From NCBI GenBank assembly GCA_041746415.1, contig JBGTHB010000031.1, forward strand, positions 1 through 16,101: 16,101 nt of DNA. The letters are read 5' to 3'. The translations under genes and the position numbers were made by a program. Each line of letters opens with the position of its first letter. Position 1 is the stretch's first letter. Source of the DNA: JBGTHB01 sp041746415. Lineage in GTDB: Bacteria; Pseudomonadota; Gammaproteobacteria; Coxiellales; Coxiellaceae. This document shows positions 1-6,909 of this stretch, in pieces. Under the pieces are notes generated by a model. That model worked only from the letters and a program-made list of their open reading frames with translations, was not told where the DNA came from and did no database searches.

Positions 1-22
1 GTAATAAAAAGGAGTAGCCGCT
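1..22 (+). promoter_or_regulatory. parA leader with Shine-Dalgarno
   Basis: The bases AAGGAG at 9-14 lie 8 bases before the parA ATG at 23, a strong ribosome binding site. Two TAA triplets (2-4 and 5-7) could be the end of an upstream gene. In relatives that gene is usually rsmG (gidB), but nothing here identifies it. The fragment is too short to show a promoter. Confidence 0.6.
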
Positions 23-826
23 ATGGCAAAAGTGATAGCAGTCGCTAATCAAAAAGGTGGCGTAGGAAAAACAACCACCGCGGTAAATTTAGCTGCTTCG
101 CTAGCGGCAACAAAATATCGCATTCTCTTGGTTGATCTCGATCCACAAGGTAATGCCACCGGCGGTTGCGGTGTGGATAAAAAAATGCTTACCACCACTA
201 TTAATGAAGTGCTGCTTGATGAAGCCAGCGCTAAACAAGCAATTATAAAAACAGAATGGAAGTTTGACTTATTACCCTCGAATGGAGACTTGACCGTTGC
301 TGAGGTGCGATTATTAAAAGCAGAACAGCGTGAACGATTTTTGTCACGTGCGTTGGAACCAATCCAAACCGATTACGATCTCATCTTGATCGACTGCCCT
401 CCGTCATTAAATATGTTAACGGTAAACGCGTTGATTGCGGCTAACAGTGTATTGGTGCCAGTACAGTGCGAATATTATGCGCTGGAAGGGTTAACCAGTT
501 TATTGAGTAGCATCGAAGCCATTCGCAACAGCGCCAATCACACCTTGGTAATAGAGGGTTTGTTGCGCACTATGTATGATGGCCGCAACAAATTAACCAC
601 CGAAGTGTCAGAGCAACTGCTGTCTCATTTTGGCGATAAAGTTTATCAAACGGTTATCCCGCGCAATGTTCGTTTAGCAGAAGCCCCTAGTTTTGGCACA
701 CCTATTATTTTTTACGATCAAAAATCACAAGGCGCCAGTGCTTACTTAGCATTAGCAGGTGAAATCATTCAGCGTTATGAGCAGCAAGCTTGTAATGCGA
801 AAGTGGCACAGGGAGTAGAGGCATGA
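23..826 (+). CDS. parA: Chromosome partitioning ATPase ParA (Soj)
   Basis: A ParA/MinD-superfamily ATPase that works with ParB to segregate newly replicated origins. The 267-residue length is normal for chromosomal ParA. The deviant Walker A motif KGGVGKTT is at residues 11-18, with the signature lysine K11 and the nucleotide-binding K16. The A' motif LLVDLDPQGN is at 35-44, and the Walker B region LILIDCPP at 120-127 has D124. The N-terminus MAKVIAVANQKGG is typical and has no extra DNA-binding domain, so this is the short chromosomal type, not the plasmid P1 type. The C-terminal tail after about residue 250 is variable. A strong AAGGAG precedes the ATG. The stop overlaps the parB start (ATGA), so the two are co-translated. 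The position upstream of the atp operon supports a chromosomal, near-origin location. Confidence 0.97.
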   Translation: MAKVIAVANQKGGVGKTTTAVNLAASLAATKYRILLVDLDPQGNATGGCGVDKKMLTTTINEVLLDEASAKQAIIKTEWKFDLLPSNGDLTVAEVRLLKAEQRERFLSRALEPIQTDYDLILIDCPPSLNMLTVNALIAANSVLVPVQCEYYALEGLTSLLSSIEAIRNSANHTLVIEGLLRTMYDGRNKLTTEVSEQLLSHFGDKVYQTVIPRNVRLAEAPSFGTPIIFYDQKSQGASAYLALAGEIIQRYEQQACNAKVAQGVEA

Positions 827-1743
827 ATTTAAAAAAACGTGGTTTGGGTAAAGGACTAAGCGATTTGGGTTTGGGTGAGTTATTAGGCAGTGGCGGTGCT
901 GCTACCCAAGAAGTGAGTGAAATTGCGAATGAAAATAAAACGCTGCCAGTGAATAAATCGGCTCACACCGGCTTACAACAACTCGCATTGGATCAACTTA
1001 AACCTGGTCGCTACCAACCGCGACAACAGTTTTCATCTGACAAACTGGAAGAGTTGGCCGACTCCATTCGCCAACAAGGCATTATTCAACCTATCGTCGC
1101 ACGTCAAACCGCACAAGGTTATGAAATACTGGCGGGTGAAAGACGTTGGCGTGCAGCAAAATTAGCGGGGCTTGAAACCGTGCCGGTGGTAGTGCGCAAT
1201 ATATCAGATGAAAGCGCTATTGCTGTGTCATTAATTGAAAACATTCAGCGCGCGGATTTAAATGCGATCGAACAAGCTCAAGCATTACAGCGACTGATCG
1301 AAGAGTTTGCGTTAACCCACGAAGAGGCAGCAGAAGCAGTGGGTAAAAACCGCGCTTCGGTTACCAATTTATTGCGCTTATTAAAATTACCGGAATCGAT
1401 TCGCGATTATGTACAGCAAGGCAGACTTGAAATGGGGCACGCGCGGGCATTATTAACGCTCGCGGCGATGGATCAAATTAAATTAGCCAAGTTGGTGATT
1501 GAGCACAATCTGTCAGTGCGTGAAACTGAAAAACGCGTCAAGCAATGGTTAGCGCCAGCAGTGGAAGACAGTGTGGTGACAAAGGTAACACAAGACCCCG
1601 ACATACGCCGCTTAGAGCGAGAAGTTTCGGATAAGTTGGCGGCAAAAGTGTTATTGCAGCATCAGCCTAACGGCAAAGGCAAATTGGTAATTCACTACAA
1701 TAACCTTGATGAACTCGATGGCGTGTTAAAGCATATTGCATAA
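823..1743 (+). CDS. parB: Chromosome partitioning protein ParB (Spo0J)
   Basis: The DNA-binding CTPase that loads at parS sites and spreads as a clamp, stimulating ParA. It has 306 residues. The N-terminal peptide KKRGLGKGLSDL (residues 4-15) resembles the ParA-activating tail of the family. The CTP-binding region includes GERRWRA (105-111) and ENIQRADLNAIEQA (139-152). A helix-turn-helix for parS recognition follows at about 166-190 (EEAAEAVGKNRASVTNLL). A linker at about 245-260 leads to the C-terminal dimerisation domain. The start is the ATG overlapping the parA stop, with GGGAG at 811-815 seven bases upstream. No good parS copy was found in this window, so the sites probably lie elsewhere near the origin. 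Confidence 0.97.
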   Translation: MNLKKRGLGKGLSDLGLGELLGSGGAATQEVSEIANENKTLPVNKSAHTGLQQLALDQLKPGRYQPRQQFSSDKLEELADSIRQQGIIQPIVARQTAQGYEILAGERRWRAAKLAGLETVPVVVRNISDESAIAVSLIENIQRADLNAIEQAQALQRLIEEFALTHEEAAEAVGKNRASVTNLLRLLKLPESIRDYVQQGRLEMGHARALLTLAAMDQIKLAKLVIEHNLSVRETEKRVKQWLAPAVEDSVVTKVTQDPDIRRLEREVSDKLAAKVLLQHQPNGKGKLVIHYNNLDELDGVLKHIA

Positions 1744-1802
1744 ATGTAACGCTTCAATGTATGGCGTGAAATCGACAATAACAGTAGCGTAAAAACAAAG
1801 AT

Positions 1803-1841
1803 GCCCGTTCGTATGTGATTTTCTGTCTGCTTGGGCTTTTT
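1803..1841 (+). terminator. Weak terminator-like element after parB
   Basis: GCCC at 1803-1806 can pair with GGGC at 1833-1836, followed directly by TTTTT (1837-1841). The stem is only four or five pairs and the loop about 26 bases, so this is a poor intrinsic terminator. Its place between parB and atpI makes it the only candidate boundary between the two operons. Confidence 0.25.
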
Positions 1842-1854
1842 AAATCTCGCGCCT

Positions 1855-1879
1855 GGCAGTGGAATGAGTATATACTGCC
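1855..1879 (+). promoter_or_regulatory. Inverted repeat with possible atp operon -10 box
   Basis: GGCAGT (1855-1860) and ACTGCC (1874-1879) form a perfect 6-base inverted repeat around a 13-base spacer. The right arm overlaps TATACT (1871-1876), a fair sigma70 -10 match located 30 bases before atpI. No good -35 hexamer lies 16-18 bases upstream, so promoter activity would need an activator or another signal. The repeat could be an operator, a leader hairpin or chance. Confidence 0.3.
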
Positions 1880-1905
1880 CACCAAACAACTAATTAGATA
1901 AAATT

Positions 1906-2280
1906 ATGAACATCCCTCCTAAGAAAATTGCACAGCTGGTGCTGTGTTGGCAGTTGGCGTTGACGTTAACGTGTGCCTTATTGGTTTGGATTTTCTCTAC
2001 TTGGCCGAACAGTTATTCGGTATTGTTGGGTGGTTTAGCCAGCTTTGTTCCGAGCGCTATTTTTGCGTTGATTTTGTTGCGTAAAACACACGCCTCACAA
2101 GCAAAACAGATCGTGATAGCGTTATTTGCAGGTGAGTTTATCAAGCTTATTTTGAGTGGTGTGCTCCTAGTAATTATGATAATGTTGCTGCCGGTGAAAC
2201 TTCTGCCACTTGTGGCAGGCTTCTTGGTGGCTACTTTAGGGTTTTGGGTGGCTCCACTAACAAAAATTAACCATATATAA
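1906..2280 (+). CDS. atpI: ATP synthase subunit I (AtpI)
   Basis: A small inner-membrane protein encoded first in the atp operon and not part of the finished enzyme. Family work links AtpI to c-ring assembly and possibly Mg2+ handling. The 124 residues form four hydrophobic segments at about 9-30, 37-58, 68-91 and 97-117. The family signature with a charged pair inside the third segment is present as GEFIK (76-80), and a glycine-rich LLGGL (40-44) opens the second segment. The Shine-Dalgarno is weak (only an AT-rich stretch before the ATG), which fits the low expression usual for this gene. atpB follows after 11 bases. Position and topology make the call secure despite low family conservation. 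Confidence 0.9.
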   Translation: MNIPPKKIAQLVLCWQLALTLTCALLVWIFSTWPNSYSVLLGGLASFVPSAIFALILLRKTHASQAKQIVIALFAGEFIKLILSGVLLVIMIMLLPVKLLPLVAGFLVATLGFWVAPLTKINHI

Positions 2281-2291
2281 AGGTATAGCGG

Positions 2292-3083
2292 ATGATGGCC
2301 GGTACAATCACCCAGGCGGAATACATACATCACCACATGCAGAATCTCCAACTTAATCTGCATAATTTTACCTTTTCTAACGGTGGCTTTTGGACACTCA
2401 ACCTCGATACCATCAGTGTATCGGTTGTGCTGGGTGTGTTGTTTTTGTTGTTGTTTTATCTGGTTGCACGTAAAGCCTCTGCAGATCATCCCACTAAAAT
2501 GCTTAATTTTATTGAAGCAGCTGTCGAAGCGGTGGATGGTTCAGTCAAAGAAAACTTTCATGGCAATCGTTTGTTGATTGCGCCAATGGCACTCACTATT
2601 TTTATTTGGGTTTTTTTAATGAATTTTATGGATTTAATCCCGGTGGATTTGATTCCACGCACCATGGGCGCGATGGGGGTACAACACTTTCGAGCTGTGC
2701 CAACAGCGGATGTGTCGCAAACACTGGCAATGGGGTTGGTGGTATTTATTTTAACGATATTTTATAACTTTAAAGCCAAAGGTGTGGTGGGTTTGGGTAA
2801 AGAAATTTTAACGCGACCATTTGGTAAGTGGCTGTTTCCCGTCAATATTGTGTTTCGTGTTATTGATGAATGTGTAAAACCCATGTCACTGGCATTGCGG
2901 TTATTTGGTAATTTATTTGCGGGTGAATTAATTTTTATTTTGATTGCGTTGATGCCTTGGTGGGGGCAATTTGGTTTGGGAGTGGTTTGGACTTTATTCC
3001 ATATTCTTATTATAACCATCCAAGCGTTTGTGTTTATGATGTTGACTATTGTTTATTTAACAATGGCACAAGAGGCACATTAA
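2292..3083 (+). CDS. atpB: ATP synthase Fo subunit a
   Basis: The proton-channel subunit of the membrane sector, facing the c-ring. It has 263 residues and several membrane helices. The essential arginine is R203 in SLALRLFGNLFAGE (199-212), with the conserved N207 nearby. Q244 in IQAFVFMMLT matches the other channel-lining residue of the last helix. The C-terminus HILIITIQAF...TIVYLTMA is very close to the E. coli type, and so is the PWWGQF loop at about 222-227. Two ATG codons in tandem (2292 and 2295) could start translation. AAAGG at 2279-2283 is 8 bases from the first, so 2292 is slightly preferred. The histidine-rich N-terminus (YIHHHMQN) fits the family. Confidence 0.97.
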   Translation: MMAGTITQAEYIHHHMQNLQLNLHNFTFSNGGFWTLNLDTISVSVVLGVLFLLLFYLVARKASADHPTKMLNFIEAAVEAVDGSVKENFHGNRLLIAPMALTIFIWVFLMNFMDLIPVDLIPRTMGAMGVQHFRAVPTADVSQTLAMGLVVFILTIFYNFKAKGVVGLGKEILTRPFGKWLFPVNIVFRVIDECVKPMSLALRLFGNLFAGELIFILIALMPWWGQFGLGVVWTLFHILIITIQAFVFMMLTIVYLTMAQEAH

Positions 3084-3112
3084 TTTTTTGATTTAAACAA
3101 CAGGAGACTTAG
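3084..3112 (+). promoter_or_regulatory. U-rich translation initiation region of atpE
   Basis: The 29-base gap before atpE holds a T-rich run (TAATTTTTTGATTT), an A-rich spacer and AGGAG (3102-3106) six bases before the ATG. E. coli atpE has a similar U-rich, unstructured enhancer upstream of GGAG that raises translation of the c subunit, which is needed in many copies. The equivalence is an inference from layout. Confidence 0.5.
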
Positions 3113-3409
3113 ATGATATCAGATGCTGCTCAAATTATTGCTACCGTGCAGAGCTTTTCAGCGATTGCTGCTGGTTTGTTAATTGGATTGGCTGCCATGG
3201 GCACCGCAATCGGCTTTGGTGTATTAGGTGGTAAGTTTTTGGAAGGGGTGGCTCGTCAACCAGAACTGTCGGGCATGTTAATGGGTCGAATGTTTATTGT
3301 AGCGGGTTTAGTAGACGCGTTTGCAGCCGTTGCGTTGGGGATGGGTTTGGTGTTGATGTACGCTAAGAATCCATTCATCTCAATTGTGCTTCAATATATA
3401 AAACAGTAA
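3113..3409 (+). CDS. atpE: ATP synthase Fo subunit c (c-ring)
   Basis: The proteolipid that forms the rotating ring. Two long hydrophobic helices (about 15-43 and 57-84) flank the polar loop with RQPEL (48-52). The glycine-rich helix 1 carries GLAAMGTAIGFGVLGG (25-40). The ion-binding carboxylate is D68 in AGLVDAF, an aspartate as in E. coli. The surrounding residues lack the polar set typical of Na+ binding, so a proton-driven ring is inferred. At 98 residues it is longer than the E. coli protein (79). The extra length is an N-terminal stretch of about seven residues and a tail after YAKNPF (83-88), seen also in some other gammaproteobacteria. A strong AGGAG with a U-rich leader lies upstream. 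Confidence 0.96.
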   Translation: MISDAAQIIATVQSFSAIAAGLLIGLAAMGTAIGFGVLGGKFLEGVARQPELSGMLMGRMFIVAGLVDAFAAVALGMGLVLMYAKNPFISIVLQYIKQ

Positions 3410-3426
3410 TTGATGAGGTTTGAGCT

Positions 3427-3897
3427 ATGGATTTAAATGCCACGCTACTTGTTCAAATGCTGTGTTTCATCGTCTTTATAGTAGTGACGATGAAATACAT
3501 TTGGCCGCCAATCATTAATGCACTGGAAGCGCGTCGGCAAAAAATTGCGGATGGTTTGGCTGCAGCAGAGCAGGGGCAAAAAGATTTGGAGTTAGCACAA
3601 ATTAAATCTCGCGATATGCTCACTGAAGCAAAAACCCAAGCCGCGATGATCATCGAAAAAGCCAATCAGCGTGGCGCACATATTGTTGATGAGGCAAAAG
3701 TAGCGGCACGTGAAGAAGGTGAGCGCTTATTGCAATTAGCAAAAAATGAAGTTGAACAAGAGTACAACAGCGCCAAAGAAAAATTACTGGGCGAGGTAGC
3801 GGAGTTGGTCACTCGTGGTGCTGAGAAAATTTTAAAGCGCGACACGAATGCTGCTAGTAATGATGGTGTGGTAAGAGAAATATCAGGTGACACATAA
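3427..3897 (+). CDS. atpF: ATP synthase Fo subunit b
   Basis: The peripheral-stalk subunit that acts as stator between Fo and F1. It has 156 residues, the same as E. coli b. The N-terminal MDLNATLLVQ is followed by one membrane helix (about 5-25) ending in MKYIWPPI (22-29), a family hallmark. The rest, about 30-140, is a highly charged alanine-rich helix suited to a right-handed coiled-coil dimer. The GAEKILKR segment (131-138) near the C-terminus is the region that meets subunit delta. GAGG at 3415-3418 lies 8 bases before the ATG. The stop and the atpH start share one base (TAATG), so translation is coupled. The C-terminal 18 residues are rich in Asn, Asp and Ser and are variable. Confidence 0.96.
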   Translation: MDLNATLLVQMLCFIVFIVVTMKYIWPPIINALEARRQKIADGLAAAEQGQKDLELAQIKSRDMLTEAKTQAAMIIEKANQRGAHIVDEAKVAAREEGERLLQLAKNEVEQEYNSAKEKLLGEVAELVTRGAEKILKRDTNAASNDGVVREISGDT

Positions 3898-4466
3898 TGG
3901 CGCATGATTTAACGACTGCTCGACCTTACGCTAAAGCGATTTTTGAATGTGCCAATACCACCAACAATGTAGTGGAATGGTCAGCGATGTTGGTGTTGTT
4001 GTCTTATGTAGTGCAAGACCAGAAAGTGGTAGCGCTGTTAAATGATCCGCGTGTTGCTACCAACACCTGGAATGATTTTTTTATTTCGGTATGCGACGCT
4101 GTGTTACCTAACGAAACCACAACAATCAAACCCATGTTAATTAATGTAATAAAGTTGTTGATTGAAAATAAGCGCTTGGAATTGTTAAGTGATATTCATT
4201 TGGTATTCGAGCGTTATTTAGCGCAACAACAAGGCATTATTGAAGCACAAGCCAGTTCGGCGTTTCCATTAAATGCAGCACAGACAAATAAATTAAAAGC
4301 CGCATTAGAAGAACGTTTTGCAAGTAAGGTAAATTTAGCGTTTAAAATTGATCCGGAATTAATTGGTGGTTTTGTGGTGCGCAGTCAGGATTGGGTTTTA
4401 GACGCGAGCACAAAAGGCGTGTTAGAACGATTTAACCAAGCGTTATTAGGCAGTGGGAGACAGTAA
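3897..4466 (+). CDS. atpH: ATP synthase F1 subunit delta
   Basis: The OSCP-type subunit that joins the b dimer to the top of the alpha3beta3 head. The protein has 189 residues, a little longer than the usual 175-180. The N-terminal helical domain begins TTARPYAKAIFECA (6-19), a standard delta motif. The C-terminal domain contains KIDPELIGGFVVRSQDWVLD (149-168), matching the conserved family region with GG and a D at the strand end. The start overlaps the atpF stop by one base, and AGGTGA at 3885-3890 supplies the ribosome site. As is usual for delta, the middle is poorly conserved. The next gene atpA follows after three bases. Confidence 0.95.
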   Translation: MAHDLTTARPYAKAIFECANTTNNVVEWSAMLVLLSYVVQDQKVVALLNDPRVATNTWNDFFISVCDAVLPNETTTIKPMLINVIKLLIENKRLELLSDIHLVFERYLAQQQGIIEAQASSAFPLNAAQTNKLKAALEERFASKVNLAFKIDPELIGGFVVRSQDWVLDASTKGVLERFNQALLGSGRQ

Positions 4467-4469
4467 AAA

Positions 4470-6017
4470 ATGGTAATGCAATTACAGCCAACAGAAATTA
4501 GCGATATTATCAAAGCGCGGATCGAGCATTTTGATATCAAGCCTGAGCTGCGAACAGAAGGCACGATTGTTAATTTAAAAGACGGTATTGTGCGCATTTA
4601 TGGTTTAAACGACGTGATGTTTGGGGAGATGATTGAATTTCCGCATAACATTTATGGTTTGGCATTTAACCTAGAGCGCGATTCTGTGGGCGCAGTGGTG
4701 CTGGGGCCTTATACTCAACTGGAAGAAGGAATGACGGCGCGTTGTACTGGTCGTGTATTAGAAGTACCTATTGGGGAAGCTTTGTTGGGCCGCGTGGTTG
4801 ACGCACTGGGTAATCCGATAGATGGCAAAGGACCAATTGAAACGACGCTCACTTCACCGCTTGAAAAAGTAGCGCCAGGTGTAATTGATCGTCAGTCAGT
4901 TGATCAGCCTATGCAAACTGGTTTGAAATCCATTGACGCGATGGTGCCAGTTGGTCGAGGTCAACGTGAATTAATTATTGGTGATCGCCAAACAGGTAAA
5001 ACAGCCATTGCCATTGATACCATTATTAATCAAAAAGACACCGGTGTTAAATGTATTTACGTGGCGGTTGGGCAAAAAGCATCGTCTGTTGCTAACGTAG
5101 TGCGTAAATTAGAAGAACACGATGCAATGAAACACACCATCATCGTAGCAGCAACCGCATCAGAAGCTGCGGCGTTGCAATATCTTGCACCGTATTCTGG
5201 TTGCACTATGGGCGAATATTTCCGTGATCGTGGTCAGGATGCGTTAATTATTTATGATGATTTGACCAAACAAGCGTGGGCATATCGTCAAATTTCGTTA
5301 TTGTTACGGCGTCCACCGGGTCGTGAAGCGTATCCGGGAGATGTGTTTTATTTGCATTCGCGTTTATTGGAGCGTGCGTCACGTGTGAGTGCTGCTTATG
5401 TAGAAGAATTTACAAAAGGCGAAGTGAAAGGCAAAACCGGTTCATTGACCGCGTTGCCGATTATTGAAACGCAAGCAGGCGATGTGTCAGCATTTATTCC
5501 AACTAACGTTATTTCAATTACCGATGGCCAAATTTTCTTAGACGTGAATTTATTTAACTCGGGTATTCGTCCAGCAATCAATGCGGGTTTGTCGGTGTCA
5601 CGTGTGGGTGGTGCAGCACAAACGAAAATCATCAAAAAACTTATTGGTGGGGTGCGGATTGCATTGGCTCAATATCGTGAGTTGGAAGCGTTTTCTCAAT
5701 TTGCTTCTGATTTGGATGAAACGACGCGCAAACAATTAGAGCGCGGCCAACGCGTAATGCAAGTATTAAAACAACCTCAGTACCAGCCACTGAGTGTCGC
5801 TGAGATGGCGATTGTGTGGTTTGTGGTAAACGAAGGTTATTTAGATACGGTAGAGTTGAAAAAAATAGTGGATTATCAAGCAGCACTATTGAGTTTTTTA
5901 CGCGATCAACATCAGCCGCTGTTAGATGACATTAATGCCAAGCCCGTTTACGACGACAAAACGGCAGAACGCATTCGTAAAGTGGCCGATGAATTTGTTA
6001 ACACACAGAGTTATTAA
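4470..6017 (+). CDS. atpA: ATP synthase F1 subunit alpha
   Basis: The non-catalytic nucleotide-binding subunit of the F1 head; 515 residues. The P-loop GDRQTGKT is at 171-178, the Walker B segment LIIYDDL at 259-265, and the arginine finger R378 lies in SVSRVGG (375-381). RRPPGREAYPGDVFYLHSRL (280-299) is nearly identical to the E. coli region. Two nearby starts are possible. ATG 4470 gives MVMQLQP and ATG 4476 gives MQLQPTEI, which looks more like the E. coli N-terminus. GGAG at 4456-4459 is 10 bases from the first and 16 from the second, so 4470 is chosen. atpG begins only two bases after the stop, so coupling is likely. Confidence 0.97.
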   Translation: MVMQLQPTEISDIIKARIEHFDIKPELRTEGTIVNLKDGIVRIYGLNDVMFGEMIEFPHNIYGLAFNLERDSVGAVVLGPYTQLEEGMTARCTGRVLEVPIGEALLGRVVDALGNPIDGKGPIETTLTSPLEKVAPGVIDRQSVDQPMQTGLKSIDAMVPVGRGQRELIIGDRQTGKTAIAIDTIINQKDTGVKCIYVAVGQKASSVANVVRKLEEHDAMKHTIIVAATASEAAALQYLAPYSGCTMGEYFRDRGQDALIIYDDLTKQAWAYRQISLLLRRPPGREAYPGDVFYLHSRLLERASRVSAAYVEEFTKGEVKGKTGSLTALPIIETQAGDVSAFIPTNVISITDGQIFLDVNLFNSGIRPAINAGLSVSRVGGAAQTKIIKKLIGGVRIALAQYRELEAFSQFASDLDETTRKQLERGQRVMQVLKQPQYQPLSVAEMAIVWFVVNEGYLDTVELKKIVDYQAALLSFLRDQHQPLLDDINAKPVYDDKTAERIRKVADEFVNTQSY

Positions 6018-6019
6018 CG

Positions 6020-6898
6020 ATGTCTCAAGCACGTGAAATACGCAATAAAATTGGTAGCATCAAGAACACGCAAAAAATCACGCGTGCGATGGAGTTAGTG
6101 GCGGCCAGTAAAATGCGCAAAGCACAAGACCGCATGAGTACCTCAAAACCGTATTCGGAAAAAATCCGCAAAGTTATTAGTCACGTGGCGAAAAGTCATG
6201 CTGAATATCCACATCCGTTTTTAAAAGAGCGTGAAAAAATTCAGCGCGTGGGTTTTATTATTGTTACTACGGATCGCGGTTTATGTGGCGGCTTGAATGT
6301 GAATTTATTTCGCAAAGTGTTGCGTGAATTAAAAGCGTGGGAAGAGAAAGGCGCCAGTATTAATTTATGTTTGATTGGTCGTAAAGGCGCGGCATTTTTT
6401 AAATCCATTGGGGGCGATGTGCTGGCAGTAGCAGATCATTTAGGTGATACCCCGGAAATTCAAGATTTAATTGGTATCGTTAAAGTGATGTTGGACGCAT
6501 TTAAAAGTAATGAATTGGATGCGGTTTATATTGCCAGTAATGATTTTGTTAATACCATGGTGCAACGACCAGCTATACGTCGTTTGTTACCATTACCTAA
6601 ATTTGAAGATGATGCGGCGCATGAGCAGCAAGGCCATTGGGATTATATTTACGAACCCGATGCAGCAAAAGATTTATTAGAAATGTTGTTGATTCGTTAT
6701 ATCGAATCTCAAGTGTATCAAGCGGTAGTGGAAAACATTGCGTGCGAGCAAAGTGCGCGCATGGTGGCAATGCAAAGTGCTACTAAAAATGCTGGTGAAA
6801 TTATTAAAGAATTACAATTAATTTATAACAAAGCACGTCAAGCGGGCATCACGCGTGAAATTGCAGAAATTGTTGCTGGTGCAGCGGCAGTAGAATAA
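6020..6898 (+). CDS. atpG: ATP synthase F1 subunit gamma
   Basis: The central rotor shaft that couples c-ring rotation to catalysis; 292 residues, as expected. The N-terminal helix starts REIRNKIGSIKNTQKITRAM (5-24), continuing through ELVAASKMRKAQ, which is strongly conserved. The central Rossmann-like domain carries TDRGLCGGLN (84-93). The C-terminal helix has ARMVAMQSATKNAGEIIKEL (246-265), followed by YNKARQAGITREIAEIVAGA. These N- and C-terminal helices form the antiparallel coiled coil inside the head. The Shine-Dalgarno is weak (AGAG in the end of atpA) and the gap to atpA is two bases, so re-initiation by the atpA ribosomes is the likely route. Residues 197-208, an acidic and His-rich loop, are variable. 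Confidence 0.97.
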   Translation: MSQAREIRNKIGSIKNTQKITRAMELVAASKMRKAQDRMSTSKPYSEKIRKVISHVAKSHAEYPHPFLKEREKIQRVGFIIVTTDRGLCGGLNVNLFRKVLRELKAWEEKGASINLCLIGRKGAAFFKSIGGDVLAVADHLGDTPEIQDLIGIVKVMLDAFKSNELDAVYIASNDFVNTMVQRPAIRRLLPLPKFEDDAAHEQQGHWDYIYEPDAAKDLLEMLLIRYIESQVYQAVVENIACEQSARMVAMQSATKNAGEIIKELQLIYNKARQAGITREIAEIVAGAAAVE

Positions 6899-6909
6899 GA
6901 GGAGTTTTC

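Noticed and set aside
1695..1889. Open frame on the - strand across the end of parB and the gap before atpI.
   Set aside because: It mostly antisenses parB, has no ribosome site and its product resembles no protein I know.
2013..2489. A 158-codon - strand frame over atpI and atpB.
   Set aside because: It is the mirror of two well-conserved genes; the length comes from the hydrophobic codon bias of those genes.
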